Below, in pieces: positions 1 to 9,203 of a DNA stretch of 64,000 bases (positions are counted from its first letter, which is position 1; every line of letters starts with the position of its first letter). A model generated the notes under the pieces. It searched no databases. It worked only from the letters and a program-made list of their open reading frames with translations, and was not told the DNA's origin. This stretch comes from Rhodoblastus sp963727035 (GTDB lineage: Bacteria > Pseudomonadota > Alphaproteobacteria > Rhizobiales > Beijerinckiaceae): NCBI GenBank assembly GCA_963727035.1, contig CAVSEY010000009.1, forward strand, positions 1 to 64,000, written 5' to 3'. The position numbers and the translations under genes were made by a program.

Positions 1-281
1 GAAGGTAAGTCATGGCGAGCAGGCTAGCCGGTTGTGGCTTTTGACCGCAGGCTCGGAATTTACTCATTCAAGGCGTGAGCGCTTCGTCCAACCGGCCCGC
101 GCATTCGGCGGCGAGCAGAGCTTCAACCGGTCCGCCGCTCGGGGAAAGCCATTTCACTTCCCCAATTTGGTCTCTTTTCATGCGCAGAAACCATGTTTCC
201 TTGACTGCCTTGCCAGATCGTTCCGCGGACGCTCCGGCATGGATCAAGCGCCGGGATTGTGGTAAGGAGATCAAGTAAGGA
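1..281. other. Window edge, no gene supported
   Basis: I see no convincing gene here. Short open frames exist on both strands, but none shows a recognisable motif or a good ribosome binding site. The last bases before 282 contain an AAGGA-type ribosome binding site serving the small gene that follows. Any upstream part of the metal-resistance operon, such as a CzcC-like outer-membrane factor, would lie outside the window. Confidence 0.4.
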
Positions 282-739
282 ATGAATATGCCGCATCTTT
301 GGTTGGCCCGCTTCACGCTTTGGATCATGGCGGCGCTCGTCGCAGTCGTGATGGCGTTTGGCCCGACCGCCGCTGCGGCTCATCCCGGCCATGAGCATCA
401 CCACCATGCCGCGAGTGCTGCCTCCCCTGTTCTCCGGCATTCTTCAAGGACGCGACCGCAACCGTTTCGGGGGCGTCGTTGAAGGCGACGGCGACCTCCA
501 CGCTGACGGCTGCTGCGATGATTGCTTCGCCTGCGGAGCAAGATCAGGATGAGCATAGTGGCTGCGGCGGCGTATGCTGTTCCGGTTCTGGCTGCTGCTC
601 TTCCGCCTGTTTGACCGCCCCTGTGCGTATGGTTCCGATTTCCGTCGGCTTGGCGGTTCGTCAGCCCACGCCGCAAGGCCGCGCGCCCGATGGCGTCGAT
701 CCCGTCTCGCTCCTGCGGCCGCCAAGACTTTTCGCCTGA
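282..739 (+). pseudogene. Frameshifted Cys/His-rich small protein of a metal-efflux operon
   Basis: The first frame (282-~430) gives a signal peptide (hydrophobic LARFTLWIMAALVAVVMAF, then AAA-AHPGHEHHHH), a metal-binding His cluster. The second frame (~425-739) continues with a cysteine cluster, GCGGVCCSGSGCCSSAC, and ends in the tail RRPPRLFA-like LLRPPRLFA. Small proteins with signal peptide, His stretch, Cys cluster and a closing RPP-F-A motif are familiar to me from alphaproteobacterial metal-efflux operons, so I read the two frames as one ~150-residue protein broken by one indel around 420-440. Likely role: periplasmic metal binding or sensing. Whether the indel is biological or a sequencing error cannot be told here. 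The start is ATG 282, preceded by AAGGA. Confidence 0.55.
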
Positions 740-814
740 ACGCTCGTCGCCGGCGCGCGCCTGCCTTGGCAGGTCATGACGCCGTCTGTTGTTCCGGTCA
801 AAGGTCTCACCTCG

Positions 815-2454
815 ATGTCTTTCCGCTTTGCCGCCCTTGCGACGGCCCTTATGAGCGCGCTCGCCTTCTCGACGCCATCGTTCGCCCATGAGGGGCACGA
901 TCACGACTCCGCTCGCCGGCCATCGCCCATGCGTCTCCGCGCGCCGAAGCGCAATCTGCGGCTTTCGAACTCGTCGCCATACCAAAAGGCGGCGAACTGG
1001 AAATCTGGCTCGACCGTTTCGACACAAACGCGCCGGTCGAGGGCGCATCCATCACCATCGAGACGCCGGCCGGCTCGATAGAGGCGGCGTCGAAGGGCCC
1101 GGGCCTTTATAGCGCTCCAGCGCCCTGGGCCGCGAAGCCCGGTCGCATCGACCTGATCTTCACGGTGACGGCCGGAACCGACATGGACGTCCTGTCGACC
1201 AGCCTGACCGTTCCCGACCCCAAGGCTGACGCCAGGCCGGCGGCGGGCGCCGCGCCTTCGGCGGACATTGGCAAGATTTCTCCCTGGATCGCTGCGCTCG
1301 CCCTGATGGGGGGCGCCGCTGTGCCAATCCTGCTGCGGAGCCGGCGTCGCCTCTGGGCGCCGATGCTGGGCCTCGGGCTGATTGCCGTGTTCGGCGCCGC
1401 ATCGCTTTTCGCCCACGAGGGCCACGATGACGCCGCCGCCCCTCTGCCGGTCTCCAGCGACCGGCCTGGCGTCACAGCGGATGGCCTGATCTTTGTGCCA
1501 AAACCGAGCCAGCGCATCCTCGCGGTGCGGACGCAATTCAGCGAAAACAGCTCCCATAGCCGATCGATCGAACTGCCGGGCCGCGTCGTTCCCGATCCCA
1601 ACGCCAGCGGCATCGTCACGGCCGCGACAGCAGGTCGGCTGTCCGCGCCGCAGGGCGGCTTCCCGCGCCTTGGCCAGCGCGTGAAGAAGGGCGACATCCT
1701 GGCCTATGCCGCCGTGCCTTTCCTCGCCATCGACCGGTCGACCATGCATCAGGTGGCGGGCGATCTCGACGAGCAGATATCGATCGTCGAACGTCGGTTC
1801 GCGCGCCAGGAATTGCTGAGTAAAACCCAGGCAGTCGCCCAGGCGACGCTGGAAGACACGCGCATGGAGCTGGAAGGACTGCGCCGGCGTCGCGTCGACG
1901 TGGACAAAGCCCAGCGCGAACCAGAAGCGCTCGTCGCCCCCGTCGACGGCGTGATCGCATCCGCGAATGCCGCCGCTGGCCAGATCGCCGATCCCAATAG
2001 CATCATTTTCCAGATCGTCGACCCGGCGAGGCTCTGGGTCGAGGCCACGGCCTTCGAGCCGAAGGACTTGAGCCGCAGGGGCTCCGCGCGGATGGCCGAA
2101 GGCAAGTCCTTCGCGCTCGATTACGTCGGCTCCGGCCTCGCCGACCGCAATCAGGCGATTCCCGTCGATTTCGCAGTGCATTCCGATTCAGCGGATCTGC
2201 GCCTCGGCCAGTTCGTGACCGTCTTGGCCACGACGAACGCGACGAAAACCGGCATCGCCGTTCCCCGCGCCAGCGTCATCCGGCGCAGCAATGGACAAAG
2301 CGTCGTTTTCGAGCATGTGACAGCCGAGCTTTTCGCCGCACGCGAAGTCCGCGTCGAGCCGCTCGATGGCGACACCATGCTGGTGGTCGCCGGCCTCGAT
2401 CCGGGCAAGCGCGTGGTCACGCAGGCGGCCTCCCTCATCGATCAGGTGAGGTAA
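815..2454 (+). CDS. CzcB-like RND periplasmic adaptor (one frameshift near 905)
   Basis: Membrane-fusion (adaptor) subunit of a heavy-metal RND efflux pump. Start is ATG 815 (MSFRFAALATAL...), with a signal peptide ending SFA and then HEGHDHD. The frame must change near position 905-915; from there the protein runs unbroken to 2454 (IPKGGELEIWLD, an Ig-like N-terminal domain, a membrane helix, a second His motif AHEGHDD, then the barrel-sandwich/lipoyl and beta-barrel domains, with APVDGVIASANAAAGQ as the lipoyl half-motif). Total is about 546 residues, longer than a usual adaptor because of the N-terminal extension. It is separated by 5 bp from the pump gene, so the two are one operon. His-rich ends fit Ni/Co/Zn or Cu/Ag handling; the exact metal is not determinable. 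Confidence 0.8.
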
Positions 2455-2459
2455 GCGTC

Positions 2460-5400
2460 ATGTTCACCTTCCTTGTCTCGCGATCCCTGCGCAACCGCCT
2501 GCTGGTGCTGGCGCTCGCCGCCGTGCTGCTCGTCTATGGCGCCTCCACCCTGACGCGGCTCCCAGTCGACGTGCTGCCGGATTTGAACCGTCCGACCGTC
2601 ACCATCATGACCGAGGCGGAGGGGCTCGCTCCGCCCGAAGTCGAGCAGCTTGTCACCTTCGTCATCGAGACCCAGATGAACGGCGTGCCCGGCGTCACGC
2701 GCGTTCGCTCGGTCTCCGGCGTCGGACTGTCGATCGTCTATGTCGAATTTGAATGGAAGAGCGACATTTTCCGTGATCGCCAGCAGATCGCCGAGCGCCT
2801 TGCTCTCGTGCGCGACCAACTGCCGCCGAACGTCACGCCGCAGATGGGGCCGGTCAATTCGATCATGGGCCAGATCGTCCTTCTCGCCATGACGGCTCCG
2901 GAAGGCGTCTCGCCCATGGAGGTCCGCGAAACCGCGGATTTCGTGGTGCGGCCCCGCTTGCTCGCCATTCCCGGCGTCGCCCAGGTCATTCCGATGGGCG
3001 GCGAAGTTCGGCAGTTTCGGGTTTCGCCCAATCTCGCCGCCCTGCGAATGCTCGGAATCACGCTCGACCAGCTCGACAAGGCGCTCGCGCAATTTGGCGT
3101 CAACACCGGCGGCGGCTTTTCCGACCAGCATGCGAGCGAGTATCTGATCCGCAATCTGGCGCGCACGCTGCGGCTCGAAGATTTATCCGACCTTGTCGTC
3201 GCGACGCCTGACGGCAAGCCGGTGCGGCTCAAGCAGGTGGCGGAGGTCTCGTTCGCCGCCAAGCCGAAGCGCGGCGACGCCGGCTATATGGGCAAGCCCG
3301 CCGTCATCGTCTCGATCGAGAAACAGCCCGACATCGACACGATCAAGCTGACGAAGGACATCGAGATCGCGCTCAAGGAACTCGGCCCGTCGCTGCCTGA
3401 CGGAATCAGGGCCGACCAGATCCTGTTCCGCCAGGCCAATTTCATCGAAACGTCAGTGAAGAACGTCGAGCATGTGCTGATGGAGGCCGTGGTGGTCGTG
3501 GCGGTCGTCCTGTTCGCCTTCATGCTGAACTGGCGCACCACAGCGATTTCCCTGACCGCCATTCCCCTGTCGATCCTTGTCGCCGCCATTGCTTTCCACT
3601 GGCTGGGGCTGTCGATCAACACCATGACGCTCGGCGGCCTCGCCATCGCCATTGGCGAACTCGTCGATGACGCCGTGGTGGACGTCGAGAATATCTTTCG
3701 GCGTCTTCGTGAGAACCGGCAGGCCGGCAGCCCGAGGCGCGTCTTCGACGTCATCGTGGCGGCGAGCCAGGAGGTGCGGTCCGGCATCGTCTATGCGACG
3801 GCGATCATCGTCCTGGTTTTCGTGCCGCTTTTCGCATTGTCAGGCATTGAGGGACGGCTGTTCGCGCCGCTTGGGCAGGCCTACATCATCTCGATCCTCG
3901 CCAGCCTCATGGTCTCGATCACAGTCACCCCGGTTCTGTCTTTCTACCTTCTGCCCGGTCTGAAGCGGCTCGACGAGCATGAAGGGTGGCTCGTCCGACA
4001 GCTCAAGGCAGCTTATGCACAAGGGCTCGATCATGGGCTCAATCACGCGCCGATCCTAGTGGCTCTGGCGGCGCTTGGCGCAATCGGGGCAGGCTTTGCG
4101 GCATTCAGCTTGCCGCGCGCTTTCCTGCCTCCTTTCAATGAGGGAACGCTGACGATCAACGCCACCTTTGCGCCGGGTATTTCCCTGGCGGAATCCAATC
4201 GCGTCGGCCTGGTCGCCGAGCAATTGCTGTTGCAGGTTCCCGAGGTCAAATCTGTCGGGCGGCGCACCGGTCGCGCCGAACTCGACGAACATGCCGAGGG
4301 CGTCCATTCCTCGGAGATCGAGGTCGATTTGGAGCCGTCAAAGCGGAACAAAGCCCAGGTCCTGGCGGATATCCGCGAAAAGCTCGGCGTCCTGCCGGTA
4401 GCGATCAACATCGGCCAGCCGATCTCGCACCGCCTCGACCACATGCTGTCGGGCGTTCGCGCCCAGATCGCGTTGAAAATCTTCGGCGACGATCTCGACG
4501 GGCTCACCCGCATCGGCGAGGATCTTCGCCAAAAGCTTGCCCCCATTCCTGGCCTCGTCGATCTCCAGGTCGAGCGGCAGGTTCGCGTCCCGCAGCTCGA
4601 AATCGCCGTCGATTACCAGCGGGCGGCGCTTTACGGCGTGCAGCCCGCCGGCATCGTCGATCAGCTGCGGCGCCTGTCGAACGGCAAGCTTTTGTCGCGG
4701 GTCGTCGACGGGGTGCGCCGTTTCGATATCGTCGAGCGGCTCGACGACCGGCTGCGCACGACCCAGGCGCTCGGCGACATGTTGGTCGAGACGCCTTACG
4801 GCTGGGTTCCGGCGCGCCAGATCGCCGATGTGCGCGAGACCGACGGGCCCAACCAGATCCAGCGCGAGAACGGCAAGAGGCGCATTGTCGTCTTCGCCAA
4901 TGCCGCGCCGGGCGCCGACATGGGCCGCATCATCGCCGATATCCGAGACAGGCTGGCGGAAGCGAAATTGCCGCAAGGCTATTTCACCAGCCTTGAGGGC
5001 GCATTCCAGGCGCAGGAGGAGGCGAGCCGCACTATCGGCCTGCTGTCCCTGATTTCGCTCGGCGTCGTCTTCGCGCTGCTTTATTCGCGCTATCGCTCGG
5101 CGACCTTCGCCGCGATCATCATGGGCGGCGTTCCGCTCGCCCTGATCGGCAGCGTCGCGGCGCTCGCCATCGCCGGCCAGCCCCTGTCCGTCGCCTCGAT
5201 GATCGGCTTCATCACCCTGACCGGCATTGCTTCGCGAAACGGCATCCTGAAGATCAGCCACATGCTGAATCTCGGCTTGCACGAAGGCGTCGCCTTCGGC
5301 CGGGCGCTGGCGATCCGCGGCTCGCTGGAGCGCATGACGCCGGTTCTCATGACGGCGCTGTCAGCCGGCGTGGCGCTGGCGCCGCTGATGTTCGACGCGC

Positions 5401-5603
5401 AGGCGCCGGGCAAGGAAATCCTGCATCCGGTCGCTATCACGATCTTCGGCGGCCTACTCAGCGCCACCGCGCTCGACGCCTTCGTGACGCCGGCGCTCGT
5501 CCTGCTGTTCGGGCGCAAGTCCTTCGAGCGACTCGTCAACGACCATCAGGAAAAATCATTGGTCCAGCCCGCTGCGGCCGCCTTCGAACCCGCGACTTTC
5601 TAG
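2460..5603 (+). CDS. Heavy-metal RND efflux permease (CzcA/CusA family)
   Basis: Inner-membrane proton/metal antiporter, 1,047 residues, the normal length for the family. The N-terminus LVSRSLRNRLLVLALAAVLL is TM1; a second hydrophobic set lies around residues 340-490 and a third around 860-1030. TM4 carries GELVDDAVVDVENIFRR, with the paired acidic residues and Glu typical of the heavy-metal (HME) RND group, which marks it off from drug RNDs. Two periplasmic porter/docking loops lie between the TM blocks. It follows the adaptor by 5 bp and precedes a His-rich periplasmic protein by 18 bp, so the four genes 282-6038 form one operon. No outer-membrane channel gene is in view; it may lie upstream of the window or be shared. 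Confidence 0.9.
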   Translation: MFTFLVSRSLRNRLLVLALAAVLLVYGASTLTRLPVDVLPDLNRPTVTIMTEAEGLAPPEVEQLVTFVIETQMNGVPGVTRVRSVSGVGLSIVYVEFEWKSDIFRDRQQIAERLALVRDQLPPNVTPQMGPVNSIMGQIVLLAMTAPEGVSPMEVRETADFVVRPRLLAIPGVAQVIPMGGEVRQFRVSPNLAALRMLGITLDQLDKALAQFGVNTGGGFSDQHASEYLIRNLARTLRLEDLSDLVVATPDGKPVRLKQVAEVSFAAKPKRGDAGYMGKPAVIVSIEKQPDIDTIKLTKDIEIALKELGPSLPDGIRADQILFRQANFIETSVKNVEHVLMEAVVVVAVVLFAFMLNWRTTAISLTAIPLSILVAAIAFHWLGLSINTMTLGGLAIAIGELVDDAVVDVENIFRRLRENRQAGSPRRVFDVIVAASQEVRSGIVYATAIIVLVFVPLFALSGIEGRLFAPLGQAYIISILASLMVSITVTPVLSFYLLPGLKRLDEHEGWLVRQLKAAYAQGLDHGLNHAPILVALAALGAIGAGFAAFSLPRAFLPPFNEGTLTINATFAPGISLAESNRVGLVAEQLLLQVPEVKSVGRRTGRAELDEHAEGVHSSEIEVDLEPSKRNKAQVLADIREKLGVLPVAINIGQPISHRLDHMLSGVRAQIALKIFGDDLDGLTRIGEDLRQKLAPIPGLVDLQVERQVRVPQLEIAVDYQRAALYGVQPAGIVDQLRRLSNGKLLSRVVDGVRRFDIVERLDDRLRTTQALGDMLVETPYGWVPARQIADVRETDGPNQIQRENGKRRIVVFANAAPGADMGRIIADIRDRLAEAKLPQGYFTSLEGAFQAQEEASRTIGLLSLISLGVVFALLYSRYRSATFAAIIMGGVPLALIGSVAALAIAGQPLSVASMIGFITLTGIASRNGILKISHMLNLGLHEGVAFGRALAIRGSLERMTPVLMTALSAGVALAPLMFDAQAPGKEILHPVAITIFGGLLSATALDAFVTPALVLLFGRKSFERLVNDHQEKSLVQPAAAAFEPATF

Positions 5604-5621
5604 CTTGACAGGAGAAACCTC

Positions 5622-6038
5622 ATGAAATTGAAGACTTTCGCTTTCGCCGCCGCCCTTTTTGGCGCGCCTTCGCTGGCCTTCGCCCATGCGGCCAAGATCG
5701 GCGAGCATGGCGGCCAGCAAACCGACGCAAACATCTTCCATGTCGAGGTTGTGGTCAAAGACACGAAGCTCGAAGTCTATCTGCACGACCATTCGTCCAG
5801 GCCCGTCGCGTCGGCCGGATTTAAAGGCGTCGCCATTTTCAAGGACGCCGGCGGCAAGCCCGTGCGCATTCCACTAGAACCGGCTGAAAACAATGAACTG
5901 ACGGGCGTTTCACCGTCGCCGCTTCCGGCGCAGATCGAGGGCGCCGTTCAGATAACGACGCGGATCGGAGGCGTCGTCCAGGGCAAATTTACACCTCACG
6001 ATCATGAACACGAGGTTGAACATCAGCATGACCATTAG
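5622..6038 (+). CDS. His-rich periplasmic protein of the metal-efflux operon
   Basis: 138 residues. It has a signal peptide (MKLKTFAFAAALFGAPSLAFA), then HAAKIGEHGGQ, a beta-rich middle (VEVVVKDTKLEVYLHDHSSRPV) and a C-terminal histidine tail (PHDHEHEVEHQHDH). It is secreted and almost certainly binds divalent metal through the His-rich tail. The AGGAGA ribosome binding site and the short gap after the pump gene place it last in the operon. Proteins of this layout accompany HME-RND pumps and may act as periplasmic metallochaperones or buffers; that role is inference. No enzyme motif is present. Confidence 0.7.
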   Translation: MKLKTFAFAAALFGAPSLAFAHAAKIGEHGGQQTDANIFHVEVVVKDTKLEVYLHDHSSRPVASAGFKGVAIFKDAGGKPVRIPLEPAENNELTGVSPSPLPAQIEGAVQITTRIGGVVQGKFTPHDHEHEVEHQHDH

Positions 6039-6170
6039 GGCTCTCAGCCGCCTGACGGCTTGCAAGATGCCGCTTGCCAAGTCGCTAGCAGACCAGGAAC
6101 GCCTTTTCCGTATAATTTCCGTATGCGGCGGAAGCCGGAAGCGAAACAGCAACTAACTTATTGATTTTAC

Positions 6171-6246
6171 TGGCGCTCCCTAGGGGACTCGAACCCCTGT
6201 TTTCGCCGTGAGAGGGCGACGTCCTGGACCGCTAGACGAAGGGAGC
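6171..6246 (-). tRNA. tRNA-Glu (CTC)
   Basis: Read on the minus strand, the sequence folds as a cloverleaf: acceptor stem GCTCCCT/AGGGAGC, anticodon stem CGCC/GGCG around the loop CTCTCAC with anticodon CTC, T-arm with GGTTCGAGTCC, discriminator G, and an encoded CCA at 6171-6173. Anticodon CTC reads GAG, hence glutamate. It lies between the metal operon and the TetR gene. Confidence 0.93.
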
Positions 6247-6262
6247 TGTAGCGGAATTCGTT

Positions 6263-6931
6263 CTATATCGGGGCGCGGCCGTCGCCGCAAGCCTTTCCCG
6301 CCGACAAGTTTGCGCGCCCGTTCGGCGTCAGCAGGCCATGCAGCAACAGGTCGACATGGCAGGCGATATAGGCCTCTTCGTCCAGGGCGAGGCTGGCGCC
6401 GAAAATCAGGCGCATCAGGCTCAGGAAAACCGAGGGCGCGACCGCGATCTCCGCGCCGTGGGCGACGATTTCCGGTCGAAAATCCCCGCTCGCGGCGCCG
6501 GCGGCGAGCAGATCCGAGACCATGCCCATGGCCGGCGCGAAAAAATCGCGGCGATGGCGCTCGACCAGTTGCGGAAAATTCCTGCCGTCCGAAACCATGA
6601 GCCCGATCAGGGCGCGGCCATAACGATCCTGGGCGCAGCGGCTGTAGATATACACAAGGAAGGCGCGCAATTTTTCCGCGCTGCCGCCTTCGGCCGAGGC
6701 AAGCATGGCGCCGGCGTCGGCCAGCATGTTGTGGGAATAATGGGAGACAGTCTCCTCGAAAAGGCGCTCTTTCGTCTCGAAATAGCAATAGATCGCGCCC
6801 TTGGTCACGCCGGCGCGCGCCGCGACATCTTCCATCCGCGTCGCAGCGAAGCCGCGCGCGGCGAAAGCGTCGAAAGCCGCCTCGAGAATTTCGCCCGGCC
6901 GCTCGGCCTTGCGGCGCGCCCGCGCTTTCAT
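6263..6931 (-). CDS. TetR/AcrR-family transcriptional regulator
   Basis: 222-residue repressor. The N-terminal helix-turn-helix is clear (EILEAAFDAFAARGFAATR, then MEDVAARAGVTKGAIYCYF, ETKERLF). The C-terminal ligand domain is helical and diverse, as usual. I chose ATG 6931 (MKARARRKAERPG), preceded on its own strand by GGGGGAG; an in-frame start 48 bp further upstream would run into the operator palindrome. It is divergent from the RND pump operon starting at 7039, with the inverted repeat at 6957-6982 between them. By analogy with AcrR-type systems it probably represses the pump and itself, and is released by a pump substrate. The ligand is unknown. Confidence 0.88.
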   Translation of the reverse strand: MKARARRKAERPGEILEAAFDAFAARGFAATRMEDVAARAGVTKGAIYCYFETKERLFEETVSHYSHNMLADAGAMLASAEGGSAEKLRAFLVYIYSRCAQDRYGRALIGLMVSDGRNFPQLVERHRRDFFAPAMGMVSDLLAAGAASGDFRPEIVAHGAEIAVAPSVFLSLMRLIFGASLALDEEAYIACHVDLLLHGLLTPNGRANLSAGKACGDGRAPI

Positions 6932-6956
6932 GGCCCCGCTCCCCCGACTTTTGGAC

Positions 6957-6982
6957 TTATTGACTTCCCAGTCAGTCAATAA
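6957..6982. promoter_or_regulatory. Palindromic operator between tetR and the RND operon
   Basis: Perfect 8-bp inverted repeat, TTATTGAC (6957-6964) and GTCAATAA (6975-6982), with a 10-bp centre that contains a further GACT/AGTC symmetry. It lies 26 bp from the TetR start and 57 bp from the first pump gene. The size and position fit a TetR operator controlling both divergent genes. Confidence 0.65.
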
Positions 6983-7038
6983 TATCTCTCTCGCCGAGAA
7001 TAAAGCTCAAAATTTCCGTCGGGCCGGAAGGAGCCCTC

Positions 7039-8121
7039 ATGCCGGCCAGACCGCGTGTCATTTCCTCCTTGCTGACGGCTCTCGCGCTCGCCGCTTGCGG
7101 CAAGGACGCCCCTCGCGCGCAGCGCCCGCCTTTTGCGGTGGTGACGCAGAAGGCGGAGCCGCAATCCTATGAAAGCCTGGTCACCTTGACCGGAACCGTG
7201 CGCGCGCAGGTGCAAAGCGATTTGTCCTTCCGCATCAGCGGACGCGTGATCGAGCGCAACGCCGATGTCGGCCAGCATGTGGCGGCCGACGACATGCTCG
7301 CCCGGCTCGACCCCACCGAGCAGCAGGCCGACCTCAAGGCGGCTCAAGCCGGGCTGGCCGGCGCCCAGGCGACGATGCGCCAGGCCGACGCCGCCTTCGC
7401 CCGCCAGAAAACCCTGCTCGCCAATGGCTACGCCACCCAGGCGGCTTACGACCTTGCCCAGCGCGCCCAGCGCACGGCGGCCGGCTCGCTCGACGCCGCC
7501 CAGGCGCAGGTCGCCATGGCCAAGGATTCCCTGTCCTATACCGAGCTGCGCGCCGGTCATCCGGGCATGATCACCGCGCGCAACATCGAGGTGGGGCAGG
7601 TGGCGCAGGCGGCGCAAACGGCTTTCACCCTGGCGCAGGACGGACCGCGCGACGCGGTTTTCGCCCTCTATGAATCCGCCTTCACCCGAAAGCTCAGTTC
7701 GCCCGTCATCGCGCTCGCTCCGGTCAGCGATCCTTCGGTGAAAACCACGGGCAGGGTGCGCGAGGTTTCGCCCGTGGTGGACATGAAGACGGGAACGGTG
7801 CAGGTCAAGGTCCAGATCGATCCGAACGGTCCTGTTCTGCCGCTCGGCGCGGCGGTGACCGGCAGCGGCCGGCTGCGACTCGACAATGTCTTCGTGCTGC
7901 CCTGGACCGCCCTGAGCGCCAGCGACGGCAAGCCGGCGCTGTGGGTGGTCGATCCCGCCGACCACGTCGTCCATTTGCGCCCGGTGCAGATCGCGATCTA
8001 CGCCAAGGAGCAGATCGTCCTTGGCGATGGGCTCAAGGCGGGGGAAAACGTCGTGGTCGAGGGCGGAAAATTCCTGCGCGAGGGGCAGATTGTCGCGCCG
8101 CGCGAGGAGGGCGCGCCATGA
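7039..8121 (+). CDS. RND efflux periplasmic adaptor lipoprotein (first of two)
   Basis: 360 residues. The signal peptide ends in a lipobox (LALAAC, Cys at about residue 19), so this is an inner-membrane-anchored lipoprotein. The body has the usual adaptor order: a biotinyl-lipoyl half (FRISGRVIERNADVGQHV), a long helical hairpin rich in Ala/Gln (about residues 95-165), the second lipoyl half, then the beta-barrel and membrane-proximal domains. The stop overlaps the start of the next adaptor (ATGA). It would link the RND permease at 9200 to an outer-membrane channel that is not in the window. Confidence 0.88.
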   Translation: MPARPRVISSLLTALALAACGKDAPRAQRPPFAVVTQKAEPQSYESLVTLTGTVRAQVQSDLSFRISGRVIERNADVGQHVAADDMLARLDPTEQQADLKAAQAGLAGAQATMRQADAAFARQKTLLANGYATQAAYDLAQRAQRTAAGSLDAAQAQVAMAKDSLSYTELRAGHPGMITARNIEVGQVAQAAQTAFTLAQDGPRDAVFALYESAFTRKLSSPVIALAPVSDPSVKTTGRVREVSPVVDMKTGTVQVKVQIDPNGPVLPLGAAVTGSGRLRLDNVFVLPWTALSASDGKPALWVVDPADHVVHLRPVQIAIYAKEQIVLGDGLKAGENVVVEGGKFLREGQIVAPREEGAP

Positions 8122-9203
8122 AACGTCGGATTCGCCCTGGGGCTGTTCTGACGCTGGCCATGGTCGCGGCGCTCACCGGCTGCAAGAAGGAGCAGGCGGC
8201 GCCGGCGCCGCCGCGTCCCGCCTTCACCATGCTGGTCGAGCCCAGCGCCGCCCTGGACATGGTTTTCTCCGGCACGGTTCAGCCGCAGGTGCAGACGCCG
8301 GTCGGTTTCCGCGTGATCGGCCGCATGATATCCCGCCCGGTCAACGCCGGCGACCGGGTGGAAAAGGGCGAGACTCTCGCCGCGATCGATCCTGTGGCGC
8401 TGGAAATGGCGACGCGCACCGCCGCAGCCAATCTCGCCAGCGCCCGCGCCCAGTTCGACAACGCCGCCTCGACGGAGACTCGCCAGGCCGCGCTGCTCGA
8501 GAAAAAGACCACCTCGCAGGCCGCCTTCGACAATGCCGAGCAGGAGCGCGCGGCGGCGCAGGCCAATATGGAGCAGGCCGAAGCCAATCTCGCCAAGGCC
8601 AGGGAGCAGTTCTCCTATGCGGTGCTGAAGGCCGATTATTCCGGGATCGTCACCGCGACCTACGCCGAGGTCGGCCAGACCGTTTCTCCCGGCCAGCCGA
8701 TCCTGGCGATCGCCGAGCCGACCCGGCGCGACGCGGTGATCGACGCGCCCGAGAAAATCATTGACGACCTGCGGGTCGGCCAGGATTTCGACATCGCCCT
8801 TCAGATCGACCCGACGCGAAAGGTCGTCGGGACCGTGCGCGAAATCGCGCCGGAATCCGACGCCGTGACGCGGACCCGGAGGGTGAAGATCGCCCTGGAC
8901 AATCCGCCCGATTCCCTGCGCATCGGCGCCACGATTTTCGCGCGTCCCACGACGGGGACGAACGCCAAGATCCGCATTCCCGACTCTTCCGTGCTGCGCG
9001 ACGGCGACCGGACGCAGGTCTTCGTGGTCGATCCGGCGAACTCGCGCGTCGCCCTGCGCGACGTCGACATCGCGCCCGATCGCACGCCTAAGCGCTGGAT
9101 CGTGCGCGGCGGGCTCAAGACCGGCGAGCGCATCGTCACCGCCGGCGTCCATCGCCTCAAGCCGGGCGAACAGGTGAGAATTTACGGGAGCCAAGCGCCG
9201 TGA
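8118..9203 (+). CDS. RND efflux periplasmic adaptor lipoprotein (second of two)
   Basis: 361 residues starting at ATG 8118, whose ATGA overlaps the previous stop, so the pair is translationally coupled. The signal peptide ends at a lipobox (ALTGC), the lipoyl halves flank a coiled-coil hairpin (residues ~95-160), and the beta-barrel domain follows. It overlaps the permease start by 4 bp (GTGA). Two different adaptors in tandem before one permease is a known arrangement of some pumps of the AcrB/HAE-1 class; the two may form a hetero-hexameric adaptor ring. The open frame reaches further upstream, but that stretch lies inside the first adaptor gene. Confidence 0.88.
   Translation: MKRRIRPGAVLTLAMVAALTGCKKEQAAPAPPRPAFTMLVEPSAALDMVFSGTVQPQVQTPVGFRVIGRMISRPVNAGDRVEKGETLAAIDPVALEMATRTAAANLASARAQFDNAASTETRQAALLEKKTTSQAAFDNAEQERAAAQANMEQAEANLAKAREQFSYAVLKADYSGIVTATYAEVGQTVSPGQPILAIAEPTRRDAVIDAPEKIIDDLRVGQDFDIALQIDPTRKVVGTVREIAPESDAVTRTRRVKIALDNPPDSLRIGATIFARPTTGTNAKIRIPDSSVLRDGDRTQVFVVDPANSRVALRDVDIAPDRTPKRWIVRGGLKTGERIVTAGVHRLKPGEQVRIYGSQAP

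Noticed and set aside
901..2181. 426-codon minus-strand frame opposite the CzcB-like gene
   Set aside because: Antisense artefact of GC-rich third positions; the plus strand has clear adaptor domains.
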